Positions 35,210 to 43,598 of a stretch of DNA of 64,000 nt are shown here, one piece after another; positions within the stretch are counted from its first letter, which is position 1, and every line of letters begins with the position of its first letter. The position numbers and the translations under genes were made by a program. The stretch spans positions 186,001-250,000 of the forward strand of contig NZ_JAJQJI010000003.1 in the NCBI RefSeq assembly GCF_021213805.1. Reading direction: 5' to 3'. Under the pieces are notes generated by a model. That model was not told the DNA's origin. It ran no database searches and worked only from the letters and a program-made list of their open reading frames with translations. The DNA comes from Mycobacterium sp. MYCO198283 (GTDB lineage: Bacteria > Actinomycetota > Actinomycetes > Mycobacteriales > Mycobacteriaceae).

Positions 35210-35680
35210 GTGAACGACGACCGCGCCGGACTCGAGGACGGCATCGCCGCCGACGTGCGCGCGCTCGCCGCGGAGTCCGAGGAGATCGGCCGGCGGTTCT
35301 GCACCCGCAACCAGCTCAGCGCCAACGACTTCCGGGCGCTGCAGCACATCTCGGTCGCCGAGAGCGCCGGCGCCCCGCTGACGGCCGGTGAGCTCAGCCA
35401 GCGGCTCGGCGTCACCGCGGCCGCCGTCACCTATCTCGTGGAGCGGATGATCGCCTCCGGCCACATCCGGCGCGAGCCGCATCCGGTCGACCGCCGCAAG
35501 ATCAGCCTGCGCTACACCGAGCGCGGCCTCGACGTGGCCAGCGCCTTCTTCCGGCCGCTCGGCGAGCACACGCGGCGCGCCATGGCGGACCTCTCCGACG
35601 ACGACCTGGCCGCCGCGCACCGCGTCTTCCGCGCGGTGATCGACGGCATGCGGAACTTCCAGGAGGACCTCGGCGGCTGA
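35210..35680 (+). CDS. MarR-family transcriptional regulator
   Basis: 156 aa from the GTG at 35210. The winged helix is clear: LSANDFRALQHISVAE, LTAGELSQRLGVTAAAVTYLVERMIASGHIRREPHPVDRRKISLRYTERG (residues about 37-105), including the D-R-R-K wing. It probably represses the divergent MmpL transporter gene and itself through the palindromes at 35172-35201, being released by a small aromatic or lipophilic ligand. No catalytic or redox Cys arrangement is evident (one Cys near residue 31). Confidence 0.9.
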   Translation: MNDDRAGLEDGIAADVRALAAESEEIGRRFCTRNQLSANDFRALQHISVAESAGAPLTAGELSQRLGVTAAAVTYLVERMIASGHIRREPHPVDRRKISLRYTERGLDVASAFFRPLGEHTRRAMADLSDDDLAAAHRVFRAVIDGMRNFQEDLGG

Positions 35681-35691
35681 CTGCTGCCGTC

Positions 35692-36771
35692 TCAGCTCCG
35701 GAAGCGGCCCGCGAACCCGCGCAGCGGCACGTCGGCGCTGGTGAGCAGGCCGGGCGGGGCGGCCACCACCGAGGCGATCGCGTTGAGCGCCGGCAGCCCG
35801 GTGACGGTCATCCCGATGGAGGCGAACGACGCCGGATCCCGGAGGTCCACACCGGGTTTCGGGAAGATCATGTGCTTGTTGTAGACGCACGGGTCGCCGG
35901 TGATCTGGGTGATGTAGCAGCCCTTGATGTTCCAGCTCGGGTCGGTGTGCGGCGTCATCTGCCATTCGAGGTGGGTCTCGATGCGCGGCACGCCGTCGAC
36001 CATGCCTTGATACTTGATGTAGTTCCCGCCGAGCGAGCCTTTCGGCAGCTGGTACCAGCCAAGGTCGACGTCCTTGGTGCAGGCGCCGAGCTCGTAGCTG
36101 AAGGCCACCTCGTCGAGCTCCACGCCGAAGCAGTCGGCCATCAGCAGCACGCTGTCGGCGAACACGCGGGTGTAGCGCTCCAGCTTGCCTGGAATCGCCG
36201 GATCGGCAACGGGCAGGCCGTATCCCACCTCGATCCACGTGTCGCGGCTGTGGTGGCAGGACACGTCGACGCTCTCGACGGTCGTCACGTTCTCGATCTC
36301 GGCGACGTCGGCCGAGCACACCACGCCGAGGATCTGGTTCAGGCCGGGGTTCATGCCGGTGCCGTAGAACGTCGACCCACCCCGCTCGCACGCGTCGGCG
36401 AGCAGCTGCGACACCGGTTTTCCGGACGGATGCGGGTGGTTGGTGTCGCGGTGCCAGCCGGTGATCCAGTCGGCGGTGGTGACGATGTTGATGCCCGCCT
36501 CGAGCACGCGCACGTAAAGGTCCTCGTCGGGGAACACGCCGTGGAAGGTCAACACGTCGGGCCGGGCGGCGATGATCTCGTCGACCGAGCCCGTCGCCGT
36601 CACGCCGATGGGGCCGATCCCGGCGATCTCGCCGGCGTCGCGGCCCACCTTTTCCGGTGTGTAGCAGTGCAATCCGACGAGCTCGAGGTCTGGCCGGTGC
36701 TGCAGCCGTTTGATCATCTCGGTGCCGACGTTGCCCGTCGCGACCTGGAACACCCGGATCGGTGCGCTCAT
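35692..36771 (-). CDS. DapB-fold NAD(P)-dependent dehydrogenase family protein
   Basis: 359 aa. The N-terminal Rossmann motif VFQVATGNVGTEMIKRL and a DapB-like arrangement (LVGLHCYTPEKVGRDAGEI; FYGTGMNPGLN) mark the dihydrodipicolinate-reductase-like family often annotated as amine dehydrogenase. These mycobacterial proteins are not part of lysine synthesis; several are induced on steroids or lipids. The substrate is unknown. It overlaps the Rieske gene upstream by 4 bases, so the two are translationally coupled. Confidence 0.8.
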   Translation of the reverse strand: MSAPIRVFQVATGNVGTEMIKRLQHRPDLELVGLHCYTPEKVGRDAGEIAGIGPIGVTATGSVDEIIAARPDVLTFHGVFPDEDLYVRVLEAGINIVTTADWITGWHRDTNHPHPSGKPVSQLLADACERGGSTFYGTGMNPGLNQILGVVCSADVAEIENVTTVESVDVSCHHSRDTWIEVGYGLPVADPAIPGKLERYTRVFADSVLLMADCFGVELDEVAFSYELGACTKDVDLGWYQLPKGSLGGNYIKYQGMVDGVPRIETHLEWQMTPHTDPSWNIKGCYITQITGDPCVYNKHMIFPKPGVDLRDPASFASIGMTVTGLPALNAIASVVAAPPGLLTSADVPLRGFAGRFRS

Positions 36772-37763
36772 GGTTCAGCCTTCTCGTCGGCGGGATAGAA
36801 CTGCTCGGCCCACCGGCGGATCGCGGTGAACCCTTCGTACTCGGCGGTGGCGAGGGCCGGCGGATCGGAATACCGCTGATGCGACCAGATGTGGATGTCC
36901 TGGGTGAACTGCCGGATCACCTCGTCGCCGAATTGCCGCGCCTTACGTTCGGCGCGCACGTCGTCGCGTCCGGGGGTGCGCCCGATGTAGACCATGAACC
37001 GCACGTCCGACGTCGCCTCGTCGACCGGGGTGACCGCGCTGATGGTGCGGTTGTCGACCATGCCCCAGCTCTTGGTGACGGCGATGCCGAGCCCGCCGTT
37101 GATCGCCTCGACGCCACTGCGCACGTCGTCGATCGACTGCTGCTCGTCGCCCTCGAACGTGATGGTGAAGTCGACGCGAGCCACCGGGCCGGCGAAGTCG
37201 TGGCGGGTGAACACCGGCACGATCGGCGTCTGGTGCACGTACTTGAAGTGCGCGAAGTCGACGCCGTTCTCGAGCACGTACTGCGGATGCAGTTCCAGCG
37301 CTTGCCGGAACAGCCGCTGCTGCGGGTAGTAGTCGGCGGCGCGGCTGCCGTCCCCGAACGCCGAGAACACGTCGGGCACATCGAAATACGGCTCGCGGCC
37401 CGGTGCGTCGTGCCAGATCCAGATCGCCTCGTTGCGCTCGACGGTGGGATAGGTCGGCATCCGGCGGCCGCGGTTCGGGCGGTCCTGGTAGGGGATGCAG
37501 ACGTTGCGGCCTTCGGCGTTCCACTGCCAGCCGTGGAACGGGCACTGGATCACCTCGCCGACGACCGTCCCGCCGAACCCCAGGTGCGCGCCGACGTGCT
37601 CGCAGTAGGCATCCATCACGGCCACCCGGCCGGACTCGGCGCGCCAGGCGACCAGCTCGCGGCCGAAGTAGCGCATCGCGTGCACGTCGCCGGCGCCGAC
37701 CTCGTCGGACCACGCGACGCAGAACCAGCCGGTCGGGCGCATCGACAGCGGCGGCTTCGCCAT
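36768..37763 (-). CDS. Rieske non-haem iron oxygenase, terminal component (KshA-like)
   Basis: 331 aa from the ATG at 37763. The Rieske [2Fe-2S] ligands are Cys54/His56 (YCEHVGAHLG) and Cys74/His77 (CPFHGWQW). The mononuclear iron site is indicated by ENGVDFAHFKYVHQ near residue 165, with two His. The family includes 3-ketosteroid 9-alpha-hydroxylase, but substrate cannot be assigned here. It needs an NAD(P)H-ferredoxin reductase, which is not adjacent. It is divergent from a TetR gene with only 36 bases between starts and coupled to the DapB-fold gene. Confidence 0.88.
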   Translation of the reverse strand: MAKPPLSMRPTGWFCVAWSDEVGAGDVHAMRYFGRELVAWRAESGRVAVMDAYCEHVGAHLGFGGTVVGEVIQCPFHGWQWNAEGRNVCIPYQDRPNRGRRMPTYPTVERNEAIWIWHDAPGREPYFDVPDVFSAFGDGSRAADYYPQQRLFRQALELHPQYVLENGVDFAHFKYVHQTPIVPVFTRHDFAGPVARVDFTITFEGDEQQSIDDVRSGVEAINGGLGIAVTKSWGMVDNRTISAVTPVDEATSDVRFMVYIGRTPGRDDVRAERKARQFGDEVIRQFTQDIHIWSHQRYSDPPALATAEYEGFTAIRRWAEQFYPADEKAEP

Positions 37764-37799
37764 TGCTCGACAATCACAGAGCCCTCTACGATTCGTCAA

Positions 37800-38429
37800 G
37801 TGGTGGCAGCGGCGCGCGTGCGGCGAACCAACCGCCGCGGGCAGGCGACCCGCGACGGCATGCTCGACGCCGCCCTGCGGGCGCTCGCCACCGGCGACAC
37901 CGCCGCGGCGTCGGCCAACCGGATCGCCAGGGACGCCGGCGCCACCTGGGGTGCGGTGAAGTACCAGTTCGGCGGCATCGACGGGCTGTGGGCGGCCGTG
38001 CTGGCGCGCACCGCGCAGCGCCGCGGCGACTTCGTGGGCCGGGCCGATCCCGGCACGCCGCTGCGGGTGCGCGTCGCCACGATCATCGACCTGCTGTTCG
38101 ACGGTCTCTCGGCGCCGGACTCCCGGGCCATCGAGACGCTGCGGGCGGCGCTGCCGCGCGACGGCGCCGAACTGGAGCGGCTGTATCCGCAGACCGCGGC
38201 CGAGCTGCAGTCGTGGGGGCGCAGCTGGATAGAGGCCTGCCAGACCGCGTTCGCCGACGTCGACGTCGATCCGGGCCGGGTACGGGAGGTCGCGTCGTTC
38301 ATCCCGGGCGCGATGCGCGGGCTGGTCTCGGAGCGCCAGCTCGGCTCCTACTACGACCTCGACGACGCCCGCCGCGGACTCACCAACGCGATCGTCGCCT
38401 ACCTGGAGGGCTCGCTCAGCGCCGGTTGA
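37800..38429 (+). CDS. TetR-family regulator
   Basis: 209 aa from the GTG at 37800 (a second GTG follows directly). The helix-turn-helix region is GQATRDGMLDAALRALATGD and RIARDAGATWGAVKYQFGG, with WGAVKYQFG replacing the common TLYYHFP recognition helix end. The C-terminal domain is helical with no identifiable ligand. Being divergent from the Rieske oxygenase gene, it is its probable regulator. The 3' end overlaps the convergent antiporter gene by 14 bases. Confidence 0.87.
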   Translation: MVAAARVRRTNRRGQATRDGMLDAALRALATGDTAAASANRIARDAGATWGAVKYQFGGIDGLWAAVLARTAQRRGDFVGRADPGTPLRVRVATIIDLLFDGLSAPDSRAIETLRAALPRDGAELERLYPQTAAELQSWGRSWIEACQTAFADVDVDPGRVREVASFIPGAMRGLVSERQLGSYYDLDDARRGLTNAIVAYLEGSLSAG

Positions 38430-39993
38430 GCGTCGCCTCCTCCAGGTCGAGGCCGTGCAGCACCGACCGCAGCACCTCGTCGTCGATGCGGCCGCTGTCG
38501 CGTTCGGCGATGAACGTCGCGCGCTCGGCGGCCAGCATCTCCAGCCGAAACCGCCGGAACGCCGACGAGGGCGCCTCGCCGAGGTCGGCGTCGTCGCGCC
38601 CCAACCGCTCCCACGCCGAGTTGCGCCGCCGCGTGTTCCAGCCGCGCAGCACCTCCGCCGCGCGCTCGTGCACGTCGGCGGTCTCCTCCGCCGCCAGCAG
38701 TTCGTCGAGCCGGGCGGCGGCGGCGCGGGCGGCCTTGTCCTGAGCGGCGGCCTCGGCCAGCGCGTCGCTGCGCGCCTCGTCGCCGCGCACGCCGAGCCGC
38801 CGGATCAGCCAGGGCAGCGTCAGGCCGTGAAGCAGCAGCGTCCCGACCACCACCACGAACGTCAGGAACACCAGGTGCGGCCGCCCGGGGAACGGCGCGC
38901 CGGCCGGCGTCGTGAGCGGCACCGCGAACGCCGCCGCCAGCGACACCACGCCCCGCATCCCGGCCCACGCGACGATGAACACCTCCGCGGCCGACGGCCG
39001 CTGGTCGCGGCGGCGCCGCAGCCGCGGCAGGTACGCGAACGCGTAGAGGTAACCGATCCGCACGACGATCACCGTCACGAACACTGCCACCGACGACACC
39101 GCCAGCGTCGAGACGGCGAGCCCCCGCAGGTCTTTCACCACCTGCGGCAGCTGCAGGCCGATCAGCAGGAACGCCACCGATTCGAGCACCAGCTGCAGCG
39201 CCTTCCACACCGCCTGGTCCTGCAGCCGGGTGGCGTAGCCGGCGCGGGTGGAGTGCTGGCCGGCGATCAGCGCCGCCACCACCACGGCCAGCACGCCCGA
39301 GCCGTGGATCTCTTCGGCCGCCAGGTAGATCGCGAACGGCGCCAGCAGCCCGACGGCGCTCTCCACCAGCGGATCGTCGAGGATCCGGCGCACCCACACC
39401 AGCAGCGCGCCCAGCGCGACACCGACCGCCGCGCCACCGATCGCGGCCAGCCCGAACGTCGCCAGCGGGCGCTCCCACGAGGCCGCGGTGCCCAGCGCGG
39501 CGGCCAGCGCAACCTTGTAGGCGGTCAGCGCGGTGGCGTCGTTGAGCAGGCTCTCGCCGCCGAGCAGCGTCATCATGCGCCGGGGCAGCCCGAGGCGGCG
39601 GCCGACGGCCGTGGCGGACACCGCGTCCGGCGGTGCGACGATGGCCCCGAGCACCAGCGCCGCCGCGACGGTCAGCTCGGGCACCGTCCGGTAGGCGACG
39701 AACCCGACGGCGAAGGTGGTCACCAGCGGCAGCCCGACCGCCAGCAGCCCGATCGCGCGGATGTTGCGGCGCAGGTTCACATACGAGCTCTCCAGCCCGG
39801 CCGACCACAGCAGCGGCGGCAGGATGACGAACAGCACCAGGTCCGGGTCGAGCTCGAAGTCAGGAGCGCCGGGCACCGACCCGATCGCGAGCCCGGCGAC
39901 CACCAGGGCGAGCGGAGCGTTGACGGCGTAGTGGCGGGCGAGCGCGGCGAGCAGCACCGCCAGGACCAGCACCGCCAGCAGCGAGGCATTCAC
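38416..39993 (-). CDS. Na+/H+ antiporter, CPA1/NhaP family
   Basis: 525 aa from the GTG at 39993 (AGGA seven bases upstream); a TTG at 40008 adds five residues but lacks a ribosome-binding site and sits on the start of the divergent gene. There are about 12 TM helices, with LFVILPPLLWSAGLESS, GAIVAPPDAVSATAV and GGESLLNDATAL (the ND pair for ion binding) as CPA1 landmarks. The last 140 residues are a cytoplasmic helical tail rich in Ala/Glu/Arg. It exchanges cytosolic Na+ or K+ for protons. A UBP zinc-finger gene is divergent at the same intergenic point. Confidence 0.9.
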   Translation of the reverse strand: MNASLLAVLVLAVLLAALARHYAVNAPLALVVAGLAIGSVPGAPDFELDPDLVLFVILPPLLWSAGLESSYVNLRRNIRAIGLLAVGLPLVTTFAVGFVAYRTVPELTVAAALVLGAIVAPPDAVSATAVGRRLGLPRRMMTLLGGESLLNDATALTAYKVALAAALGTAASWERPLATFGLAAIGGAAVGVALGALLVWVRRILDDPLVESAVGLLAPFAIYLAAEEIHGSGVLAVVVAALIAGQHSTRAGYATRLQDQAVWKALQLVLESVAFLLIGLQLPQVVKDLRGLAVSTLAVSSVAVFVTVIVVRIGYLYAFAYLPRLRRRRDQRPSAAEVFIVAWAGMRGVVSLAAAFAVPLTTPAGAPFPGRPHLVFLTFVVVVGTLLLHGLTLPWLIRRLGVRGDEARSDALAEAAAQDKAARAAAARLDELLAAEETADVHERAAEVLRGWNTRRRNSAWERLGRDDADLGEAPSSAFRRFRLEMLAAERATFIAERDSGRIDDEVLRSVLHGLDLEEATLNRR

Positions 39994-40007
39994 CTCTTTA
40001 TCCTGCA

Positions 40008-40346
40008 ATGGTGGTGAAACGGCTGCGACGGCGATCCGGCACGGCGGACACGGCGACCGATGACCGGTGTGAGCACCTCGCGGCGCTCGACGCCGCGGCG
40101 GAACCGGAGTCGGCCGGGGAAGTCTGCCAGGACTGCGACGCCCTCGGCGACACGGCGTGGGCGCACCTGCGCAAGTGCCTGCAGTGCGGGCACGTCGCCT
40201 GCTGCGATTCCAGCCCGCACCGGCACGCGACCGAGCACTTCGAGCGCACCGGCCACCCGGTGATGCGCTCCTACGAGCCGGGGGAGAGCTGGCGCTGGTG
40301 TTACGTCGACAGCACGCTCGACGACCCCGCCGCGCTGCCGCAGTGA
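40008..40346 (+). CDS. UBP-type zinc-finger protein
   Basis: 112 aa. The zf-UBP pattern is complete: CEHL near residue 21, then VCQDCDALGDTAWAHLRKC, LQCGHVACCDSSPHRHATEHFERTGHPVMRS, which supplies the Cys and His ligands of the zinc-binding ubiquitin-binding fold. In bacteria without ubiquitin such domains occur alone or joined to ion transporters; I recall fusions to NhaP-type antiporters. The gene's first codon lies just 15 bases from the antiporter start on the other strand, consistent with a functional link. Confidence 0.88.
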   Translation: MVVKRLRRRSGTADTATDDRCEHLAALDAAAEPESAGEVCQDCDALGDTAWAHLRKCLQCGHVACCDSSPHRHATEHFERTGHPVMRSYEPGESWRWCYVDSTLDDPAALPQ

Positions 40347-40364
40347 TCTGGCAGGCTTGACCGC

Positions 40365-41492
40365 GTGCAGTCGACCGTGATGCTGCTCGGCGCCGGCGAG
40401 CTGGCCCGCGAGCTGGTGATCGCCTTCCAGCGGCTCGGCGCCGTCGTCATCGCGGTCGACGCCGAGCCCGACGCGCCCGCCCAGCGCGCCGCCGACCGCG
40501 CGCTCACCGCCGCGCCCACCGACAGCGCCGAGATCGCCGGGCTGATCGAGCGTGAGCGACCCGCGGTCGTCGTCGTCGGCGACGGCTGGCCCGGCCCGCA
40601 CGGCCGCGAGGATGTCGAGGTGCTGCCGAGCGCGAAAGCCGCTGCGCTGACCGCTGATCGCGAGGGCTTGCGGCGGCTGGCCGCCGACGAGCTGGGGCTG
40701 CCGACGGCGCCGTTCTGGTTCGCGTCGTCGGCCGCGGAGCTGGCGGCCGTCGCCGCCCACGCCGGCTATCCGCTCGTGGTGTCGCCGCTGGGGCCGCCCG
40801 CCGGGGAGGGCCAGTCGGTGCTGCTGCGCGCCGAGGACGTCGAGCCGGCGTGGACGCGCGCGACCGCCACCGGCGCGGGCCGCGTGATGGCCGAGAGCGT
40901 GGTGGAGGTGGACTACCAGGTGACGCTGCTGACCGTCCGGGGCGTCAAGCCGGGCGGCCACGGCGTGCAGTTCTGCGAACCCATCGGGCACCGGCTGGTC
41001 GGCGACGCCGTGGAAACCTGGCAGCCGCAGGCGATGTCGCCCGCCGCGCTCGACGTCGCGAAGTCGGTGGCCGCCCGGATCGTCAACGCGCTCGGCGGTC
41101 GCGGGTTGTTCGGCGTCGAACTGCTGGTGCGCGGCGACGAGGTGTACTTCGCCGACGTCAGCGCCCACCCGTTCGCGTCCGGGCTGGTCACCGTGCGCAG
41201 CCAGCGGCTGTCGGCGTTCGAGCTGCACGCGCGGGCAGTGCTCGGCCTGCCGGTCGACACGATCCTGGTCTCCCCCGGGGCGGCCGAATTGGTGTCGGCG
41301 CCACGCGATGCGGCACCCGCGACCGCCGACCCGATCCCCGTCCTCGCCGATGCGCTGCACACCGCCGAGAGCGACGTGCTGCTGTTCGGGCCGCCGCACC
41401 GCCACGCCGCCGCCATCGCGACCGCACCCGACGTCATCCGGGCCCGCGACCGGGTGCGCCAGCTCGCCGCCGCCCTGCGGAAGCTGTGGTAG
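40365..41492 (+). CDS. purT: PurT-like ATP-grasp protein, probably not an active GAR transformylase
   Basis: 375 aa from a GTG; shorter than E. coli PurT (392) and M. tuberculosis Rv0389 (about 420). VMLLGAGELARELVIAFQRLG, REGLRRLAADELGLPT, ITLLTV-type VTLLTVRGVKPGG, QPQAMSPAAL and GLFGVELLVRGDEVYFADVS follow PurT closely. Yet key residues of the E. coli enzyme as I recall them are lost: the PEIEAIATD loop (Glu82) is absent, VKP is VSP, SSGKGQ is PAGEGQ, PRPHDTG is AHPFASG (Asp286), and GKPEIDGSRR is GPPHRH (Lys355 and the Arg pair). Formate-dependent GAR formylation is therefore doubtful. By position it is the Rv0389 orthologue. Confidence 0.8.
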   Translation: MQSTVMLLGAGELARELVIAFQRLGAVVIAVDAEPDAPAQRAADRALTAAPTDSAEIAGLIERERPAVVVVGDGWPGPHGREDVEVLPSAKAAALTADREGLRRLAADELGLPTAPFWFASSAAELAAVAAHAGYPLVVSPLGPPAGEGQSVLLRAEDVEPAWTRATATGAGRVMAESVVEVDYQVTLLTVRGVKPGGHGVQFCEPIGHRLVGDAVETWQPQAMSPAALDVAKSVAARIVNALGGRGLFGVELLVRGDEVYFADVSAHPFASGLVTVRSQRLSAFELHARAVLGLPVDTILVSPGAAELVSAPRDAAPATADPIPVLADALHTAESDVLLFGPPHRHAAAIATAPDVIRARDRVRQLAAALRKLW

Positions 41493-41495
41493 CCC

Positions 41496-41948
41496 ATGGC
41501 CGACACCCCCGACAGCACCGCCGACCGCGCTGACGACGGCACCCCCGCGCCGTTCCTGGCGGCGCTGGTCATCATCGTGTTCGTCGTCGCGGTGATCACC
41601 GTCCTCGCGCTCACCGACGACGACGGCGTCAGCGACGAACAGCAGGTCGCCCGCGCGCTCGTCGGCCAGAACGACGCCCTGCAGCGCGATAACCCGGGCG
41701 ACTACCGCTCCTACACCTGTGCGGCGCTCGCCGCCGGCGACGCGCAGGCGCTTTCGGCGCAGCGAGAAGCAAAGGCGCGGTCGGGTGCGCGCTACGTCGA
41801 CGACGTCACCGACATCCGGATCGACGGCGACCGGGCCACCGCGACGGTGCAGTACAGCTTCGAGCGCAACCGCGACGACAAGCGGACCGCCGCGGTCACC
41901 GCGGTCCGCGAGGACGGCGCCTGGAAGGTGTGCTCGGGCTACCCGTAG
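41496..41948 (+). CDS. Single-pass membrane protein with Cys-pair domain
   Basis: 150 aa, starting 3 bases after the purT-like stop. A short acidic cytoplasmic head (residues 1-20), a TM helix (about 22-42) and an extracytoplasmic domain of about 105 residues. The domain begins with a helix (EQQVARALVGQNDALQRDN), has an early Cys (YTC) and ends WKVC, the same signature as the proteins at 4070-4615 and 14961-15752. The middle beta segments (DIRIDGDRATATVQYSFERN) suggest a cone-like NTF2 fold. Function unknown. It is co-directional with purT-like, rhodanese and metZ genes. Confidence 0.78.
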   Translation: MADTPDSTADRADDGTPAPFLAALVIIVFVVAVITVLALTDDDGVSDEQQVARALVGQNDALQRDNPGDYRSYTCAALAAGDAQALSAQREAKARSGARYVDDVTDIRIDGDRATATVQYSFERNRDDKRTAAVTAVREDGAWKVCSGYP

Positions 41949-41970
41949 CCGCGTGTGGAAAACTCGCCAC

Positions 41971-42384
41971 GTGAGCTACGCAGGGGATATCACGTCCGTC
42001 GAGGCGTGGGAACTGCTGAACGAGAACCCCGACGCGGTGCTCGTCGACGTCCGCACCGAGGCCGAATGGCGGTTCGTCGGTGTGCCGGATCTGACGGAGC
42101 TGGGTCGCCGGGTGGTGTTCGTGCAGTGGAACCGCAGCGACGGGTCGCACAACGACCGCTTCCTCGACGAACTGCAGGCCGCCGGCGTCACGCCCGGTGA
42201 GCGGCCGGTGCTGTTCCTGTGTCGCTCCGGGAACCGGTCCATCGGCGCCGCGGACACCGCGACGGCCGCCGGGATCGCGCCGAGCTACAACATCTCCGAC
42301 GGCTTCGAGGGCGGGCTCGACGAGCACGGCCACCGCGGGCACGAGGGCTGGCGGGCGGCCGGCCTGCCGTGGCGGCAGTCATGA
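41971..42384 (+). CDS. Rhodanese-domain protein (Rv0390-like)
   Basis: 137 aa from the GTG at 41971 (V-S-Y-A-G-D-I-T), the start that matches Rv0390. A single rhodanese domain with DVRTEAEWRFVGVPD and the active-site loop FLCRSGNRSIGAA, whose Cys accepts sulfane sulfur. It is coupled to metZ by an ATGA overlap, so a role in moving sulfur for homocysteine formation by MetZ is likely, though unproven. Confidence 0.92.
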   Translation: MSYAGDITSVEAWELLNENPDAVLVDVRTEAEWRFVGVPDLTELGRRVVFVQWNRSDGSHNDRFLDELQAAGVTPGERPVLFLCRSGNRSIGAADTATAAGIAPSYNISDGFEGGLDEHGHRGHEGWRAAGLPWRQS

Positions 42385-43598
42385 GCTCCGGCGACAAGCC
42401 TTCCGTGCGCATCCCGGCGCCGCTGCCCGAGGGCGTCAGCCAGGCGACGATCGGCGTGCGCGGCGGGCTGTTGCGATCGAATTTCGAGGAGACCGCCGAG
42501 GCGCTGTACCTGACGTCGGGCTACGTGTACGCCACCGCCGGCGACGCGGAAAAGGCGTTCACCGGCGAGATCGACCGGTTCGTCTACTCGCGCTACGGCA
42601 ACCCGACCATCAGCATGTTCGAGGAGCGGCTGCGGCTCATCGAGGGCGCCGAGGCGTGCTTCGCGACGGCCACCGGCATGGCCGCGGTGTTCACGTCGCT
42701 GGGCGCGCTGCTCGGGGCGGGCGACCGGCTGGTGGCCGCCCGCAGCCTGTTCGGCTCCTGCTTCGTGGTGTGCAACGAGATCCTGCCGCGCTGGGGCATC
42801 GAGACCGTCTTCGTCGACGGCGACGACCTGGCGCAGTGGGAGGAAGCGTTGTCGGTGCCCACGCAGGCCGTGTTCTTCGAGACGCCGTCGAACCCGATGC
42901 AGTCGCTCGTCGACATCGCCGCGGTGTCCGAGCTGGCGCATGCCGCCGGCGCAAAGGTGGTGCTGGACAACGTGTTCGCCACGCCGCTGCTACAGCAGGG
43001 CTTCCCGCTGGGTGTCGACGTGGTGGTGTACTCGGGCACCAAGCACATCGACGGGCAGGGCCGGGTGCTCGGCGGCGCGATCCTGGGCGCCAAGGAGTAC
43101 ATCGACGGCCCGGTGCAGAAGCTGATGCGCCACACCGGCCCGGCGATCAGCGCGTTCAACGCGTGGACGCTGCTCAAGGGCTTGGAGACCATGGCGGTGC
43201 GGGTGGACTACGGCAACCGCAGCGCGCTGCGTATCGCCGAGTTCCTCGAGCAGCATCCCGGCGTCAGCTGGGTGCGCTACCCGTTCCTGCCGTCGCACCC
43301 GCAGTACGAGCTCGCGACGCGGCAGATGACGGCGGGCGGCACGGTGATCACCTTCGAGCTCGCAGGCGCCAGCAAGCAGCGCGCGTTCGAGGTGCTCGAC
43401 GGCCTGCAGCTCATCGACATCTCCAACAACCTCGGCGACGCCAAGTCGCTGATCACCCATCCGGCGACCACCACCCACCGGGCGATGGGCCCCGAGGGTC
43501 GCGCCGCGATCGGGCTGGGCGACGGCGTCGTGCGCATCTCGGTCGGCCTCGAGGGCACCGACGACCTGATCGCCGACCTCGACCGCGCGCTCGGTTAG
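42381..43598 (+). CDS. metZ: O-succinylhomoserine sulfhydrylase
   Basis: 405 aa, near the 406 of M. tuberculosis MetZ. PLP enzyme of the Cys/Met metabolism family: SRYGNPTISMFEERL, ATATGMAAVFTSLGALL, ETPSNPMQSLVDIAAV, VLDNVFATPLLQ and the PLP Schiff-base Lys221 in YSGTKHIDGQGR. It makes homocysteine from O-succinylhomoserine and sulfide. The start ATG overlaps the rhodanese stop. The 3' end overlaps the convergent SDR gene by 4 bases. Confidence 0.95.
   Translation: MSSGDKPSVRIPAPLPEGVSQATIGVRGGLLRSNFEETAEALYLTSGYVYATAGDAEKAFTGEIDRFVYSRYGNPTISMFEERLRLIEGAEACFATATGMAAVFTSLGALLGAGDRLVAARSLFGSCFVVCNEILPRWGIETVFVDGDDLAQWEEALSVPTQAVFFETPSNPMQSLVDIAAVSELAHAAGAKVVLDNVFATPLLQQGFPLGVDVVVYSGTKHIDGQGRVLGGAILGAKEYIDGPVQKLMRHTGPAISAFNAWTLLKGLETMAVRVDYGNRSALRIAEFLEQHPGVSWVRYPFLPSHPQYELATRQMTAGGTVITFELAGASKQRAFEVLDGLQLIDISNNLGDAKSLITHPATTTHRAMGPEGRAAIGLGDGVVRISVGLEGTDDLIADLDRALG

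Noticed and set aside
40000..40008. TTG start for the Na+/H+ antiporter overlapping the UBP gene start
   Set aside because: No ribosome-binding site precedes it, while the GTG at 39993 has AGGA at proper spacing.
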